A DNA stretch of 64,000 nt from positions 2,046,001 through 2,110,000 of the forward strand of contig NC_051142.1 in NCBI RefSeq assembly GCF_014839805.1, written 5' to 3'. Origin of the DNA: Manduca sexta. Lineage: Eukaryota; Arthropoda; Insecta; Lepidoptera; Sphingidae. The notes under the pieces were generated by a model. That model was not told the DNA's origin. It saw nothing but the letters and a program-made list of their open reading frames with translations, and did not search any database. This document shows positions 14,301-26,071 of this stretch, one piece after another. The stretch's first letter is position 1; every line of letters begins with the position of its first letter. Both the position numbers and the translations under genes were made by a program.

Positions 14301-16015
14301 TTACTTTATTGTTGTTTCAATACTATTGCCATAATATTATTTCACAGACATTCCATATTCAAACTACTGCTAAAAGCAAACACCACAATGTATGGAGGTT
14401 GCAACTCAATATTTAAAGACTCCTTGCATATCATAACATAAATCACTCTCAATAAAGAGACACAAACACATTCTTGATGGTATTCAAAATGATAGTGTCT
14501 AGATCCTACTTGTGATGTAGCCTTAGCTCTATTACAAAATAATAAACAATATCTAGTTTTATGAAGGCAATAATTTGCTGCATTATTGGCTTATACTAAA
14601 ATTTGCTTTGTCAAGAGCCATGAATGCTGAGGCTCAGAAAAAACAAATCCTGTCAAATACTGCAAGTTTCATATATTTTGGTAACAAATCAAGTTTAGGC
14701 AATTTTAAACAGTAATGTGAATGCAATACATATTTTTCCTTACTCATGTATTATATTTGTTGGAGCTAAATGATGTTTCAACTCACTGTCTTTCAGACTA
14801 AATTAAATCAAGAAATAACAACAAATAACTATTACTAATATGTAACATATTTATTAGTAAAACTTTTATTCTGTTGTTATAATAGCTTCTGTTAAGGAAA
14901 TAAAAATATGTTGTGTACATAAAATTCAGTGCTTGGGCATACTATTTGTTTACTGCATTATTTCCAGTTTCAAATTCTAATTTAATAAACCTGGAAATTC
15001 CACTAATTATTAACTTTCTAATAAATATCAGTGTTGCATGACAAACTACAATAATGGTCCACAAGAGAAAGTTGTATTACAATAAGTCATGTGTGTTACA
15101 CTTTCAGCAGATTGCTAAGATTGTGATATTGATATACTTCTACCAGCTTAAAAAGGTAACATGGTAAATGTAGCCAATTCTGGTACAAAAACTTTTGTAT
15201 TATACAGATTTTTGGTTGTACTAAAGAATAAACAGTTTAGTTGTAGATTATACTGCAGTAAATATGAATTCTTGTACATAAATAAACAACAAACCTGTAT
15301 CATTGATAAACAATAAAATAATATTATGTGTGTGAAATAATAAACATAACAATGTAAACAATTTTATAGTATTTTTAATAAAAAATGTATCGTCACACAT
15401 GTATAGTGCATTGTAATAATAAACAAACGCACTGACCTCGTCTGCCGCGATCAAAGTGATGTCCACGTCCCACGGAATCACTTGGTTATTGCCTGTCCGC
15501 ACCACCTCGCACACCTCACACGTCAGGTTGCGTAGTTTGAGCGCTTTGGAGAGCGCGTCCCGCAACGTGACGCCTTCCTTCACCTGCACACTGGTGCGCT
15601 GCTGGTTCGGCAGGTGGGCCCGCAGGAACACCTTCGGCTGCCGCGTGAGCGTATCAAACTTCTTGCTGTCATCGTACAGCGAGCACTCCTCGCTCCGATC
15701 CGGCGACTCTGACTGCAGCAACTCTCGCAGCGTCCGCTCCCGCTGCTCCAAATTGTGTAACTTAGATGTCAGCTCTTGGTATTCAGACAGATACAATGAC
15801 GGCGGGTGCTGGAAACCAGCGAATTTGGCATTCAACGCATCAATGTTTTCGCGAGTCACGTTTATTATGCTCTGTATATTCCTGATCTCGTACGTCGGGT
15901 CCGCTACGTCGTCGCTGTCCGTCGACGTCGACATATTGTCACTGTTGAGAGATAATGCGGGTATATTTCCATTGATTTTTCTTGAACAATTTTCTTTCTC
16001 TCTAGTAACTGCCAT
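8370..16015 (-). CDS. Raf: Raf serine/threonine kinase (MAPKKK), complete
   Basis: Eleven coding exons, all phases closing, give 731 residues, close to the usual insect length. In gene order: 15437-16015, 13385-13576, 12957-13081, 12463-12580, 11736-11837, 10825-10966, 10555-10667, 9964-10184, 9708-9799, 9195-9385, 8370-8690. Ras-binding domain at about 126-196. C1 zinc domain at about 210-256 with the full His/Cys set. CR2 14-3-3 site RSNSAP (Ser 314). DDW at 404-406, an acidic N-region as in B-Raf. Gly loop GSGSFGTV 420-427, catalytic Lys 439, HRDLKSNN 530-537, DFG 550-552, MAPE 581-584, and C-terminal 14-3-3 site RSASEP (Ser 690). It phosphorylates MEK downstream of Ras at the membrane. 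The start is the first ATG of the open frame. Introns hold a SINE relic, a 177-bp MITE and a hairpin. Confidence 0.97.
11308..11334. repeat. TTTA microsatellite
   Basis: A short run of TTTATTTA repeats inside a Raf intron. Confidence 0.6.
11861..12045 (+). mobile_element. Diverged tRNA-derived SINE (family A)
   Basis: It matches the body of the SINE at 32373-32643 in order: AAATCCCAGGTC (B-box region), CTGCTCAGT..CAGCCC, AATCTGGAATT, TCACTTCATGGGGCGGA, ACTTGG. Old and diverged, in a Raf intron. Confidence 0.6.
12165..12341. mobile_element. 177-bp MITE, CAG target duplication (copy 1)
   Basis: The ends GGGCCTTATTCT... and ...AGAATAAGGGCC are inverted repeats (14 of 17 terminal bases pair). 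CAG flanks both sides (12162-12164 and 12342-12344). Length and body match the copy at 21911-22087. No ORF. A 3-bp CWG duplication with TIRs would fit a PIF/Harbinger-type nonautonomous element. It lies in a Raf intron. Confidence 0.8.
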
Positions 16016-17202
16016 TTCTTTTCCTATTATTTTTTTTTATTTTTCTGCGCACACTCGCCGCGCAAGACACTAATTTTATTGCCAGTAGAAGTTTACCATT
16101 TTCTACCAATTGTTGCCCTTCGGCGTTCGGACCACAGATTACTGATTAGTAATGTTCGGACCGATTGTTATATTATAACCGCTCTGGATAATGATCCTTT
16201 ACGCCAAGCCATAGACTGAACTTTATCCGAATCGCATTCTGAAACCAGACCGAAATTCAGATTCTGAAAATAATGACCTCTCTATATTTTATTTATGTTA
16301 TGACAGGACATTTTATAAAATATTTTTTTTTTATAATTTGTTAAAGTTCAACCTTGCTTTTAATAATTTGTCACTTTTAGTAAATTCAGCTTTTTCAAGG
16401 TTATCTAGCTTTCGTTTTCAAACACAAACAAGTGGATACATATTTCACTCTTATAGTAAATAAATGTATAATTTATTCAATATTTCCATGGTTCACAGGT
16501 CAACTAATATGAAAGATAAAACTTTTGCAGCCTTTCATCATCCCACTACTATTTATTACTTTATTTTGTATAAAGAAGAAAAAGAGGAGGAATTTGCTTA
16601 GGAGCCATCGATTTCATATTTTACAAAATTGATTAAGTGCATATTTTGTTATTTTTATTTGTTGAATATTTTTATATTTTACCCTTTATATTTTATTTAC
16701 AATGAGCAAATGAAAACTTCGTAAGAAAAATATTACTTTTAATTGTTTAACTGATTAAATGCTTTTATGGAATCCTTTTTTCGTAAATTAGATTTTTCAA
16801 GGCGATGCAATGTAGCTTCCTCACGTCGAGTTGTTAAGTGGCAACACTTGTGAAAGATGAGAAGGAGGTTTATTTTTCCATGTGGATTCTCCTCTGTTTT
16901 CTGAATTCTAAATTTCAAATATGACCCTGGCTTGAGTTTCTTATTTTAAAAGCCATTTTTAGTGGGTAAACGGTATTTTAATATTTACACATGCCTGCTG
17001 AAACCAACTTATAAAAATAATATCTTACAGCAATATTAGTCACACAGCCACTAAAATCCTGCATCCTTTGCCACATTTCATTAAACCATAAACAAAGTCC
17101 TCAGCTTCTTGTACTGACACTGGTGGTACTGACTACTGATACCAGTCACCATATTGATCTACTGCGAGGCCACAACAAGTTCTCATTAATATCAAAACTA
17201 TA
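16016..17202. other. Raf upstream region and intergenic
   Basis: Bases 16016-16200 are the presumed Raf 5' UTR and promoter; no TATA box was identified. The rest is AT-rich with no ORF of interest and contains the 3' end of the zeste-like gene transcribed toward it. No clear mobile element seen. Confidence 0.4.
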
Positions 17203-20200
17203 TCATATATTAAGCAAGTCACGACATCCTCTGTTTTCTAGAATGTTTGCTATCCTCATAATCGCTTCGGCTTGTTTGTGTGCTGCTTCAGACAGCCTAT
17301 TTAATGCTTCTGCCTGCATGACGGCTGCATCGGCATTTATTGCCGCAACACTAGCTCTCTGTTCCTCAGCTTTAGCTCTTAGAAGTTCAGCATCAGCTCT
17401 TTTCTTTTCCACTTCTATCAGCCACTTGGGATATAAATCTGCAAAAAGATGCATTTAAAAGAAACTTGCATATCACTGGAACTACTACACCAATGTTTAT
17501 GGAAATTTACATAGTAGAATACTAGCTAGAATACTGCTGGTACCAATGCAGTGCAGAATTGGTTAATTTCTTTGTAATGTTTCTTTTTTTTTAATCTAGA
17601 TTTTTTAAAAACGAAATCTTTAGTAGTTGCAATACTTGCAACACTGATTTCATTTATGTATTGATATAATAAGATTAAGATATTATTTACTTTGTATAAG
17701 CTGTTCATTGGGGACTTGTTGAACTTCTTCGACATAATCCTCATCAGAAGATGCTCCACTTTGTTCACTCTCATTTTCACCACCTATAGAAAGTCATGTT
17801 TGTCAAATAAAAACACAAGAAATGCACAATCTGTTTCTGAATCAAATACTAGGTTCTCTTTATGGTCTTGTTTACAATATTTTTCACAGGTTTACTGACC
17901 ATTTTCCAAGATAGAAATGCAATACGGACCTTTGTGTTTGTGTGCACATTAAATTTGAGTTTGAGCAGTAATTAACAAACATTAAATTATGAAACATATC
18001 ACACTGGCGAATTGCGAACGATTTTATAGTGAGGCGAAGAAACCACACTCTGTGAATTCATACCGAGCGCGTAAAGAACATGCCGCGTGTTCGTTGTACG
18101 CTAGATACGAATATGCTGCCATTTCGCCGTGTTATGAACTTGTTCGCAAATCGACAGTGTGATATGCGCCTTATACATACTATTGAATTACCAGATAGTC
18201 TATCATTAGTGTCATTGTGATCCTTTCCATAATTGTTACTAAGATTATTCTCATGATAGGTTTCTTGTTTTACTTCTGTTTGCAGATCCTGAAATAAGGT
18301 TTTAGATTGTATATTTATTTTCTATGAATAATGGGTTAAATTATATGTGACAAATGGATATCATTTTATAATAAACTAGCTTTTGCCGCGGCTCCGCCCG
18401 CGTTATAAAGTTTTTCAGGCTAAAGTTTTCCGTTATAGAAGTAGTAGTTTCCCAGGAGCCTATGTTCTTCCCAGGGTCTCAAACTGTCTCCATACCAAAT
18501 TTCATCGTAATACGTTGGGTAGTTTTTGAGTTTAACACGTTCAGGCAGACAGATGCAGCGGGGGACTTTGTTTTATAATATATTTTTTAGAACTTTTTAA
18601 GAGGAACAATCCCGTCATACATCATTGTTGCATAACTTTAACCGTTTACGCAGCGCACGCAACGGAAGCTCTCAAAACTAATAATTTTTCCCCGTTTTTG
18701 CAACATGTTTCATTACTGCTCCGCTCCTATTGGTCATAGCGTGATGATATATAGCCTATAGCACTCCAGGAACAAAGGGCTATCCAACGCAAAAAGAATT
18801 TTTCAGTTTGGACCGGTAGTTCCTGAGATTAGCCATTACTGCTCCGCTCCTATTGGCCATAGCGTAATGATATATAGCCTATAGTACTCCACGAACAAAG
18901 GGCTATCCAACGCAAAAAGAATTTTTCAGTTTGGACCGGTAGTTCCTGAGATTAGCCATTACTGCTCCGCTCCTATTGGGTATAGCGTGATGATATATAG
19001 CCTATAGCACTCCACGAACAAAGGGCTATCCAACGCAAAAAGATTTTTTCAGTTTGGACCGGTACTTCCTGAGATTAGCCATTACTGCTCCGCTCCTATT
19101 GGGTATAGCGTGATGATATATAGCCTATAGCAATCCACAAATAAAGAGCTATCCAACGCAAAAAGAATTTTTCAGTTTGGACCGGTAGTTCCTGAGATTA
19201 GCCATTACTGCTCCGCTCCTATTGGGTATAGCGTGATGATATATAGCCTATAGCACTCCACGAACAAAGGGCTATCCAACGCAAAAAGAATTTTTCAGTT
19301 TGGACCGGTAGTTCCTGAGATTAGCGCGTTCAAACAAACAAACAAACAAACTCTTCAGCTTTATGTAATAGTATAGAAGTATAGATTTATAAGCTTACTC
19401 TCATTTAATTTACACTGTTGATTTGATAGATAAGTTTTATTAATTTTATAGTATCAATGTACCCTATCTTTTTTTCGTGGCTTTTCCACTGTGATACTTT
19501 TACTATGATAAAAAGTAGCCCATGTCCTTTCCAGTGTCTCAAAACTATTACCATATCAGGTGTGGTGGGTGACTTTGTTTTATATGTTTGGATAATTATA
19601 ATTAATGTTGACTTACTGAAACAGGTGTGTATTCAAATTTTCTATTTTTCCTCTTGTCAAAATATGGTCCCAGTATGACCAGAGCCCTTTTCTCCAGTTT
19701 GGTTAATGGTCTGATGGTTTTGTTCAGAGCTGAACCAGACTTTTGCCTCTCTAATATTCGGACTTTGTTTTTTAATTTATTTTTAAAGTCACTCCAGTAC
19801 TAAAAGGTATGAAAAATAAAATTATAACCATATTTTATAAAAAGAGCATATTACATTAAATTTTTTGTGTAAGTAATGCTAACATTTCCTTTGTCCCTCT
19901 CTTGGATACCATCGCGTCACATTTTTGCTCCATGTATCTCTTCCTCTTATCATGTGCCAAGAGAGGGAAAAAGGAAAAGAGGAAGACCACAAAAAAGGTG
20001 GGACGATGACATCAGGCAAGTGGCAGGCGTCACTTGGAACAGAGTGGCCCAAGAAAGACGCGAGTGGAAAAGGTTGGAGGAGGCCTTTGCCGACTGGCAA
20101 ACAGATCTTCAAAAAATAAGAAAACTCCAAATAAAAGACTAGATTAAGGATAGCAGCAATATTTAAGTTTTTTTCATATATTTCTCTTTTATGTAATTGT

Positions 20201-20790
20201 AGGATCTGAATAAAAGGCTATATTATTATTAATGCTACCATAAAATTTAAAACTGAAATATTATCAATCAAACTAGGATATTGTCAGGTAAGTGTAAGTG
20301 TACAAGCAAGCCTTATTTGTGGATGTAACAATAATGTTTTAGGAATTTGTCCAGCAATCAGATAAGTTGATCATAAACTCCCGCACTGGATCAATTCCTG
20401 TGACTAGTAATTTCCCATTAGTAATGACTCTTCAATTGTTGTGTATCACAATCATATTTTTTAAGTGTTAGGTACTACTCAGAGAATATGCTGAATTGAA
20501 AAGTGACTACCACATAACATAAAACACTTCACTACAGCTTTGCATATAAATAAAATATTTCTGATAAATTATATGTTAACCTTACTCCAGCCATCAGAGT
20601 TCTTCCTGGTGCCACCATGGCAACTATTGAGGGTCTTGGTGAGCTCCCCCCATAGCTTTTTCGATGTGTGCCTTTCATACAGCGAGCGCATGCTGCCTGT
20701 GGCCAGCTCTATGTGCTGCCCCATGAAGTCTATAATGGTCTTCACCTGCTCATATGATACATGACGATATGTGTTTTTGTCTTTGGACAT
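17203..20790 (-). CDS. Zeste-like Myb/SANT DNA-binding protein
   Basis: Five coding exons give 272 residues in closed phase: 20581-20790, 19617-19799, 18192-18288, 17691-17783, 17203-17438. The N-terminal ~90 residues look like the Myb/SANT-like domain of regulatory protein zeste: a helix with YEQVKTIIDFM, W51 (KKLWGEL), then GWSKYWSDFKNKLKNK across the exon 1/2 junction. The middle is acidic (about 145-190, many Glu, Asp and Ser). The last ~75 residues start with NLYPKWLIEVEKKRAD and form an Ala/Glu-rich coiled coil, as in zeste-like proteins, likely for self-association. For exon 1 the donor AAG|GTTAAC was chosen because the better-looking GGA|GTAAGG gives an immediate stop. The same fold occurs in the Myb partner of Harbinger transposons, so a domesticated origin is possible. 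No transposase gene is near. Confidence 0.75.
17999..18162. mobile_element. 164-bp MITE, TA target duplication
   Basis: The left end TCACACTGGCGAATTGCGAA and the right end TTCGCAAATCGACAGTGTGA pair as inverted repeats, with TA on both sides (17997-17998 and 18163-18164). No ORF. It lies in intron 3 of the zeste-like gene. TA duplication suggests a Tc1/mariner-type origin. Confidence 0.65.
18366..19378 (+). mobile_element. Dispersed nonautonomous element with internal 123-bp array
   Basis: The left part (CTAGCTTTTGCCGCGGCTCC...) matches 1-113 and 63203-63440 on the opposite strand. The right end is AACAAACAAACAAACAAACT followed by a short AT tail. A shorter relative at 46022-46318 has only one copy of the internal unit. 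No protein is encoded. Its 3' end resembles a LINE-type tail, but the autonomous partner is not in the window. It sits in intron 2 of the zeste-like gene. Confidence 0.75.
18711..19325 (+). repeat. Tandem array, 5 x 123 bp
   Basis: Five head-to-tail units start at 18711, 18834, 18957, 19080 and 19203, every one exactly 123 bp. Each begins CATTACTGCTCCGCTCCTAT and ends with TTCCTGAGATTAGC. Units differ by only a few substitutions, for example GGTCATAGC, GGCCATAGC or GGGTATAGC. Confidence 0.95.
19945..20233 (+). mobile_element. 5'-truncated RTE-type LINE, C-terminal tail
   Basis: The open frame up to 20142 ends with GRPQKRWDDDIRQVAG, TWNRVAQERREWKRLEEAF and ADWQTDLQKI, the C-terminal tail typical of insect RTE-clade endonuclease-reverse transcriptases. 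After the stop comes a short 3' UTR ending in ATTATTATTAAT repeats, as usual for this clade. It is in intron 1 of the zeste-like gene, opposite to that gene's strand. Confidence 0.75.
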
Positions 20791-20842
20791 TTTGCTGGAA
20801 TCAATATGGCAATTTAGTTTTATTAAACAAATATAGTGCATC

Positions 20843-21003
20843 AGAGGCGTAGTTGTATCCCATGCACATCATGAGTTCTGAGGTTTCCAGTTTAGGTCAA
20901 GTGATGTTCTATGCATAGCTAGACCTCTTAACATATGGGACGAAAAGTGGTGCACTAGTTGCAGCTCTGCCACTCCCTTTAGAGATAGCAGGAGTGTGTA
21001 TTA
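20843..21003 (+). mobile_element. Diverged SINE (family A)
   Basis: It shares GGCGTAGTTGTAT, TCTGAGGT, AAGTGAT, ATGGGACG and GTGGTGCACTAGTTGC with the SINE at 32373-32643 in the same order, but lacks part of the body. Confidence 0.55.
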
Positions 21004-21204
21004 AAAAAAAAATTAACAACAAAGAATGTACGACTTGCACTCCAAAACAGGGTAAATAGGATTTAAGGGGATGAAATTATTTCGGTTCAGTATGAGTTTG
21101 TTTTTGTCAAAAAAATATATAATGTATAAATTGTAACTTAACAAAAATTGATGCCTAAAGTTTTAACCCAATATTTTTTTGGTAAATATTTTTTTTTATT
21201 TCTG

Positions 21205-21440
21205 TTTATTGTATTTACGATAAAATACATTTTAGGGTCGTCGAGCGTCGAGTCGGGAAACAAGCAAACTGCCGGAACAAGATTCAAAACCCAAGGCACA
21301 CATCTCGTAACTTGTCGAAATTATGTATAAGAAATCTACCAACCCCCACTATACCAGCGTGGTGTACTAAGGCGTAATCCCTCTTAGTAGGAGAGGAGAC
21401 TCGTGGACAGTATATTTAATTAAGAGCTAGTATTATTACA
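21205..21440 (+). mobile_element. Diverged SINE (family B)
   Basis: It matches 53823-54118 in order: AAACTGCCG, TTCAAAACCCA, CCAGCGTGGTGTACTAAGGC, CTCTTAGTAGGAGAGGAG, GGACAGTATAT and a final TATTATTAC tail. Confidence 0.6.
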
Positions 21441-21910
21441 AGTTACAAACAAATTCCACACATTTCTCGATTCCTTGCGATAATTGATATTTACATTTTA
21501 CAAAGATGATCCAAACTTCAAAGTGACATTGCGTTCCACAGTGTTGCTAATCCCAATTTCAGAAAGCACATCTAGGTTGGTAGAAATTGTAACATCAACC
21601 TATCTTTTAGGCTATCGTTAATTTATGGGTAAAAAGTCTTCGATGACCGTATTTTATCGAGTTGCGATTATTTAATTAAAGCGAAGAACCCTGATTCAAT
21701 TTGTATGTAAATCCGTATGCGAAAACCTGAAAAACACTATGACTATTATAAACCTACCATCTAAATTTATAAACCTACCAACGAAAACTTTGAAATCTAC
21801 TAAAAATATTCAAAAGAATATCTAATCTTACCAAAATAAATACTACTAAAATGTCGGCTACATATTTTGAAAATATTCCAAATAATTAAAATTTAATTAA
21901 AACAGCACTG

Positions 21911-22087
21911 GGGCCTTATTCTCTATCCCGCACGTTATTTTGACAGTGTGTAACAAGCACGTAACACAACGCATCATGTTTAGGACTATAGAAATTTGGC
22001 TTACAGAATACCATTCCACACACATTTCTCGAAGATACCATGACACGGCCGCGTTACGCGTTTACACTATCATACGGAATAAGGGCC
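21911..22087. mobile_element. 177-bp MITE, CTG target duplication (copy 2)
   Basis: Same length, same TIRs and nearly the same body as 12165-12341. CTG flanks both sides (21908-21910 and 22088-22090). The two copies differ at only a handful of positions. Confidence 0.8.
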
Positions 22088-23279
22088 CTGCATCGATTAC
22101 TTACGGAATTGTTAAAAAAAAAACTATGAAAGGTGTATGTTTTATTGGCTGTTCAAATAAATAAATAAATAAAACACATTTTTGTCATTGCGTACCTTTC
22201 CCTTGCTTCATCGTAGTCGAATAATAAGGCGTACAGTCAATAGTGATTTATTAATTTATTTTGAACTTTGATCACGTTTGTTATGGGGCACAATGAAGAT
22301 GAATGTAAAATGTTATCGTTTTCTCATTTTTTCCCGAATATTATACCATTGGACCTAGAACAAACTACAGTTATCTAGAAACATAATATATTTATTCCGG
22401 TTGTCTGGTATACCTTAGCAAAGTGGCTTTGAGTATGGGCGTTATTAAAAAGAGACGTCCTTACAGGTCTTACGAATTCCGTGTTTCTTTTTTGGTCTCG
22501 CCAGCTATCCCCCTTCTCACAGAACATCCTTACCTACGCCATAGGCTTTGAGCAAAATGTGATCCAAGGCGTATCCTATTCTTTTAAGCATTTTCATTTT
22601 AACCGACAATTTAAATCTAATCTATCTGTGAGATTAACCCCAAGTAGATCGATACCTACGAAGTTTTAAATCATCGATATTGCTTTAATCGCCAGATTAT
22701 TACACCAGGTTTTCCTATTTACGAGCAAAAAAATGTAAAGCTTTGGAAAGAAAAAAGGGTGCTCCTATATTACAGTAAATAAAACCATTTTATGAAAGTT
22801 ACGTTATGGATTTATATATAGACTTTATATCACATTCAGGAAGATTTATTTACAAAAGAAAAGAGTTTTACACATCGCTACTTGTTAATTTATTCTAGCA
22901 CAATAGTTATTATTGTTAAAAACATTGCATGTAATAACTTTATATTTTAATGGCCTTTGCATGATCTGTTCATTAAATACAGTTTATTGAAGGAATGAAG
23001 CAAATGGTACTCCATTTAATATAATGAATAGGCCTAATTATATAATTTCACACAACAATATCACACCTGACAAAAGAAGACTTTCAATATCTGGATTTAT
23101 AATTGGAATAGAAAGATATTATAAAATTTGATTTTATAAAATTAGATACGTTTGTTAACTACTTCCACAAATAGCTAAACGCGACATATAAAACTCTTTT
23201 AGATAGACACATTCAACAACAAGTACGTATACATAACATCAATAACAAAGGGATTCATAAAAATAGTCTCATAAATATC

Positions 23280-26071
23280 TTATATAAACTTTTCAATCCT
23301 CGAGAGATGTTCTATGCATTTGTTCCTGTAGAATGTGTTATTATAGAAGACAATGTTATTGAAGAACTCCCCAGCGTTTGTCGCCTGTACCGGGAGAGAG
23401 TTCAGCACATCTTTTGCGCCTTCCTTTTTCACCTTCTCACACTCCTCCCCAACAACCTCTAGATATTTTACTGCAGACTTGCCCATGAAGTTGCTTAGGG
23501 TGATTCCTCCTCGAGATAAAAAACCAGTCTTTTCAAAGCACTTCCTAGATATAATGTGCAATATGCTTACATTAAAATGTGTCAGTGTGTTAAAATTGTG
23601 CAACAGCAACGTCTCACCAACAGTCATCTCTCTCAAAATGTCTAAAACCATCTTAAAACACCTTTTCTCATAAGAATTATAACTCTCCACATAATCAAAA
23701 TCTGGTAAGTTCAAAACTTTGCCTACTTCCACTCCTATGTCACCAGTTTCAGAGACCTGTTTCCTTATTTCTTCACAAAAGATAATGTCTTTAAACTCCT
23801 CCTCAGCCAATATCTGCTGATAAAGTTTAAAAATCGGCACAAATATGAACTTGGAACTGTTGATTCTCTGCAAAGGATGTCCATACGTAAACACATGTTT
23901 AAGTTCAATTGTGTTGTTATAATACGAGATCCATTTAATCGGTTCGCTAATTAAAATCATAGGATTTGATAGCACTTCCGTGTGAAGGAAGGAGTTTAAG
24001 TTACTGAGCTTCTCACGCAGTGACATCTTTGTGTACAGCTGCCGCTCTGTGTATGAGCCTCGGTGATATCTTGGGTTTGTGTTGATCTTGTTCTCCTCAT
24101 GCAAAATGCCCTTTAACATTTCCTGTTCAAATTCCAATGGCTTTAAGTTGTATCGCCAAATGAACTCTGTAGCAACAATAGCTCGAATTTTCTTTATGTT
24201 CCTGTGCAACGCTATGTTGTTTTGCATCAAGTATGCCTGAAGGTTATTATTGATGACTTGGCACTGTATTGAGCAAAAGTAGTAGGCGCACTCTTGGATC
24301 TGTTTGAGGAAACTTTCTGGTATATCATTCAGTGGGAATAGTGACATATTGGCATATAATTCTGTGCCATATGCCGATTTCAATACTGGGATGTATTTTT
24401 CCAATAAACTTGTACCCTTGTACTTAAGACAAATAGCATAAACCTCAGAGTTTCCTTGTCTTGATGTGACAGGTTTGTAGATGTTGACCTCAGTGAACAA
24501 ATGGTTAATGAGGTACAACAAACTTACTGTAGAATGCTCAAATATAGTGAACAGCTTGAATATGAAAGTTCCGCCTGAAATTAAAAAGGTAACAGTTGTG
24601 TTTTTATGTCATGTTTAAATGCTTAAAAGCAATAGTGGTTTCATTTGGTATTCACTGATAATGTATTAAAAATTAAAAATTCATACCGGGGCTTAGAGCT
24701 TGCAGCGCAGTGACAATTTCACAGTAGTGCAAGGGAGACGTAACCTCTTCCTGTGCATCAGGCTTTTGGAGGCAGTCTATGGAGCCATCTGCTGTTACCA
24801 ACATCACCTGGTCACAGATATACCGAAAATGGTTTAGTATTGCTTTATAATACTAAATGCAATGACATAATATTAAATAGGTAAAATTGAGATAATTTGG
24901 AGTTCCTCCGTGGCATTATCATAATGAATGTGCATTAAGACATTGTCCTGAGATTTCAGGTTCAAAAAACAAATTGGGCAATGTGAAATTAAGTTTTCTG
25001 CTCAGTATCAGCATGAGTCTGGAATTTATGACAGTAAATTTAAAAACGATTACCTTTCCCAGTGCCTTTGCCTTCCTAATGAGGGCCTGTGAATTGTCCC
25101 AGTCCATGAGATTCCCTGTATTGTCCACTCCAAAATCCCAGTTGTCAAGAGTGTGGTACATGAATCTGTCATCGCTAATCATATTTGATGGGGAGTTGCC
25201 TTCATAGTATGGATTCAGAGTGTTGGCTATCCATTTCCACTACATAAACATAAAGTATATATAAATATTGTTACAATAAAAAATATTGTGAGCGTATTTG
25301 TGACACTCTTTTGCTATAAAATCACTGAGCGTTTGACAGACTGAGGTAGTTGGTCGTGGACAGTCGTAGCGATCAGTTGGATGGTAAATTATTGGCGAAA
25401 GTATTTCTGTAGCCAGTGATAGTTATTTTTATTTTTTAATTGACTCACTTCAGTTTCTAACAATATATATAATTCAAATGAGTGGTTAACGTTATACATT
25501 ATATAAATGCTAAATAGACAAATTTTTTAAAAATAATATAGCTAACCTCAGTATTCTGATGATTAGATTTCAAATAATGATTAAGTGATGTGATAAAAGC
25601 TCCTGGCGCTTCACAGAGGTGCAGAGAGACAAACTTCCCGTCGGCCACAGCCTGCGTTGGCACCACGCTGTACGTGCAGGCACATTCATAGAATTTCGTC
25701 CAAGCCTGTGTCAGAAATTCAGGGTTGATGAGACACCTTATTTTCCACACCACCTCGCCCGCCGGGTTCCGACGCCGCGTGTGACTGCTCCACTCTTCGA
25801 TATTAAAGTCGTTTAGCTGACTCTTGTGGAAGTTCAGCCGGCTTTTCAACACCTCCAACTCTTTCACCTTCCATGGCGGAACAGAAAACCAAGAGCCGGC
25901 ATCTGGCAGCTTCCATAAAGAATTAAAACGAAACTGAAATTTTTTGTTAAACAAGTCGTTTAATTCATCATCAAAATCGTCATTTCTGCAAAATCTTTGC
26001 CGAAAACTAAACGAATTATCGGATTTATGAAACATATTTTCTGGTGCGCAATACACGAATAAATTGAGCAA
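23280..26071 (-). CDS. CMTR2: Cap-specific mRNA 2'-O-methyltransferase 2
   Basis: Four exons, phases closing, give 708 residues: 25547-26071, 25054-25239, 24687-24807, 23280-24574. The protein methylates the 2'-O of the second transcribed nucleotide of capped mRNA (cap-2). The order of motifs is that of the FtsJ-type domain: LCEAPGAFI (SAM loop), NHYLKS with Lys 168, W.WIANTLNPYYE, NTGNLMDW, VTADGS with Asp 244, LHYCEIVTALQAL, then GGTFIFKLFTIFEH with Lys 284, giving the K-D-K catalytic set. SRQGNSEVYAICLKYKG follows. The C-terminal half is the degenerate second methyltransferase-like region expected for the family. The Drosophila homologue is adrift. ATG at 26071 was used; a second ATG at 26035 is equally possible. 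A SINE relic abuts the donor of exon 2. Confidence 0.93.
24925..25035 (+). mobile_element. SINE relic (family A) beside a splice donor
   Basis: It matches the body of 32373-32643: CTGAG..TTTCAGGTTCAAA, GGGCAA.GTGA, TTTTCTGCTCAGTATCAGC, GAGTCTGGAATTT. It ends 17 bases from the minus-strand donor of CMTR2 exon 2 (GT at 25052-25053). Confidence 0.6.

Larger units (their letters stand above)
20791..23279. other. Intergenic, mostly mobile-element debris
   Basis: It contains SINE relics at 20843-21003 and 21205-21440, a 177-bp MITE at 21911-22087 and a short TAAA run near 22160. The part from 22180 to 23279 is AT-rich with no recognisable gene; short ORFs there resemble nothing known to me. The promoter of the zeste-like gene lies just right of 20790. 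Confidence 0.45.

Noticed and set aside
15456..16073. 205-codon plus-strand ORF over Raf exon 1
   Set aside because: Antisense shadow of the Raf coding exon, which has clear domains.
20581..20590. GGA|GTAAGG as donor of the zeste-like exon 1
   Set aside because: Better consensus, but it gives a stop in the next exon. AAG|GTTAAC keeps the frame and restores the WSKYWSDFKNK motif.
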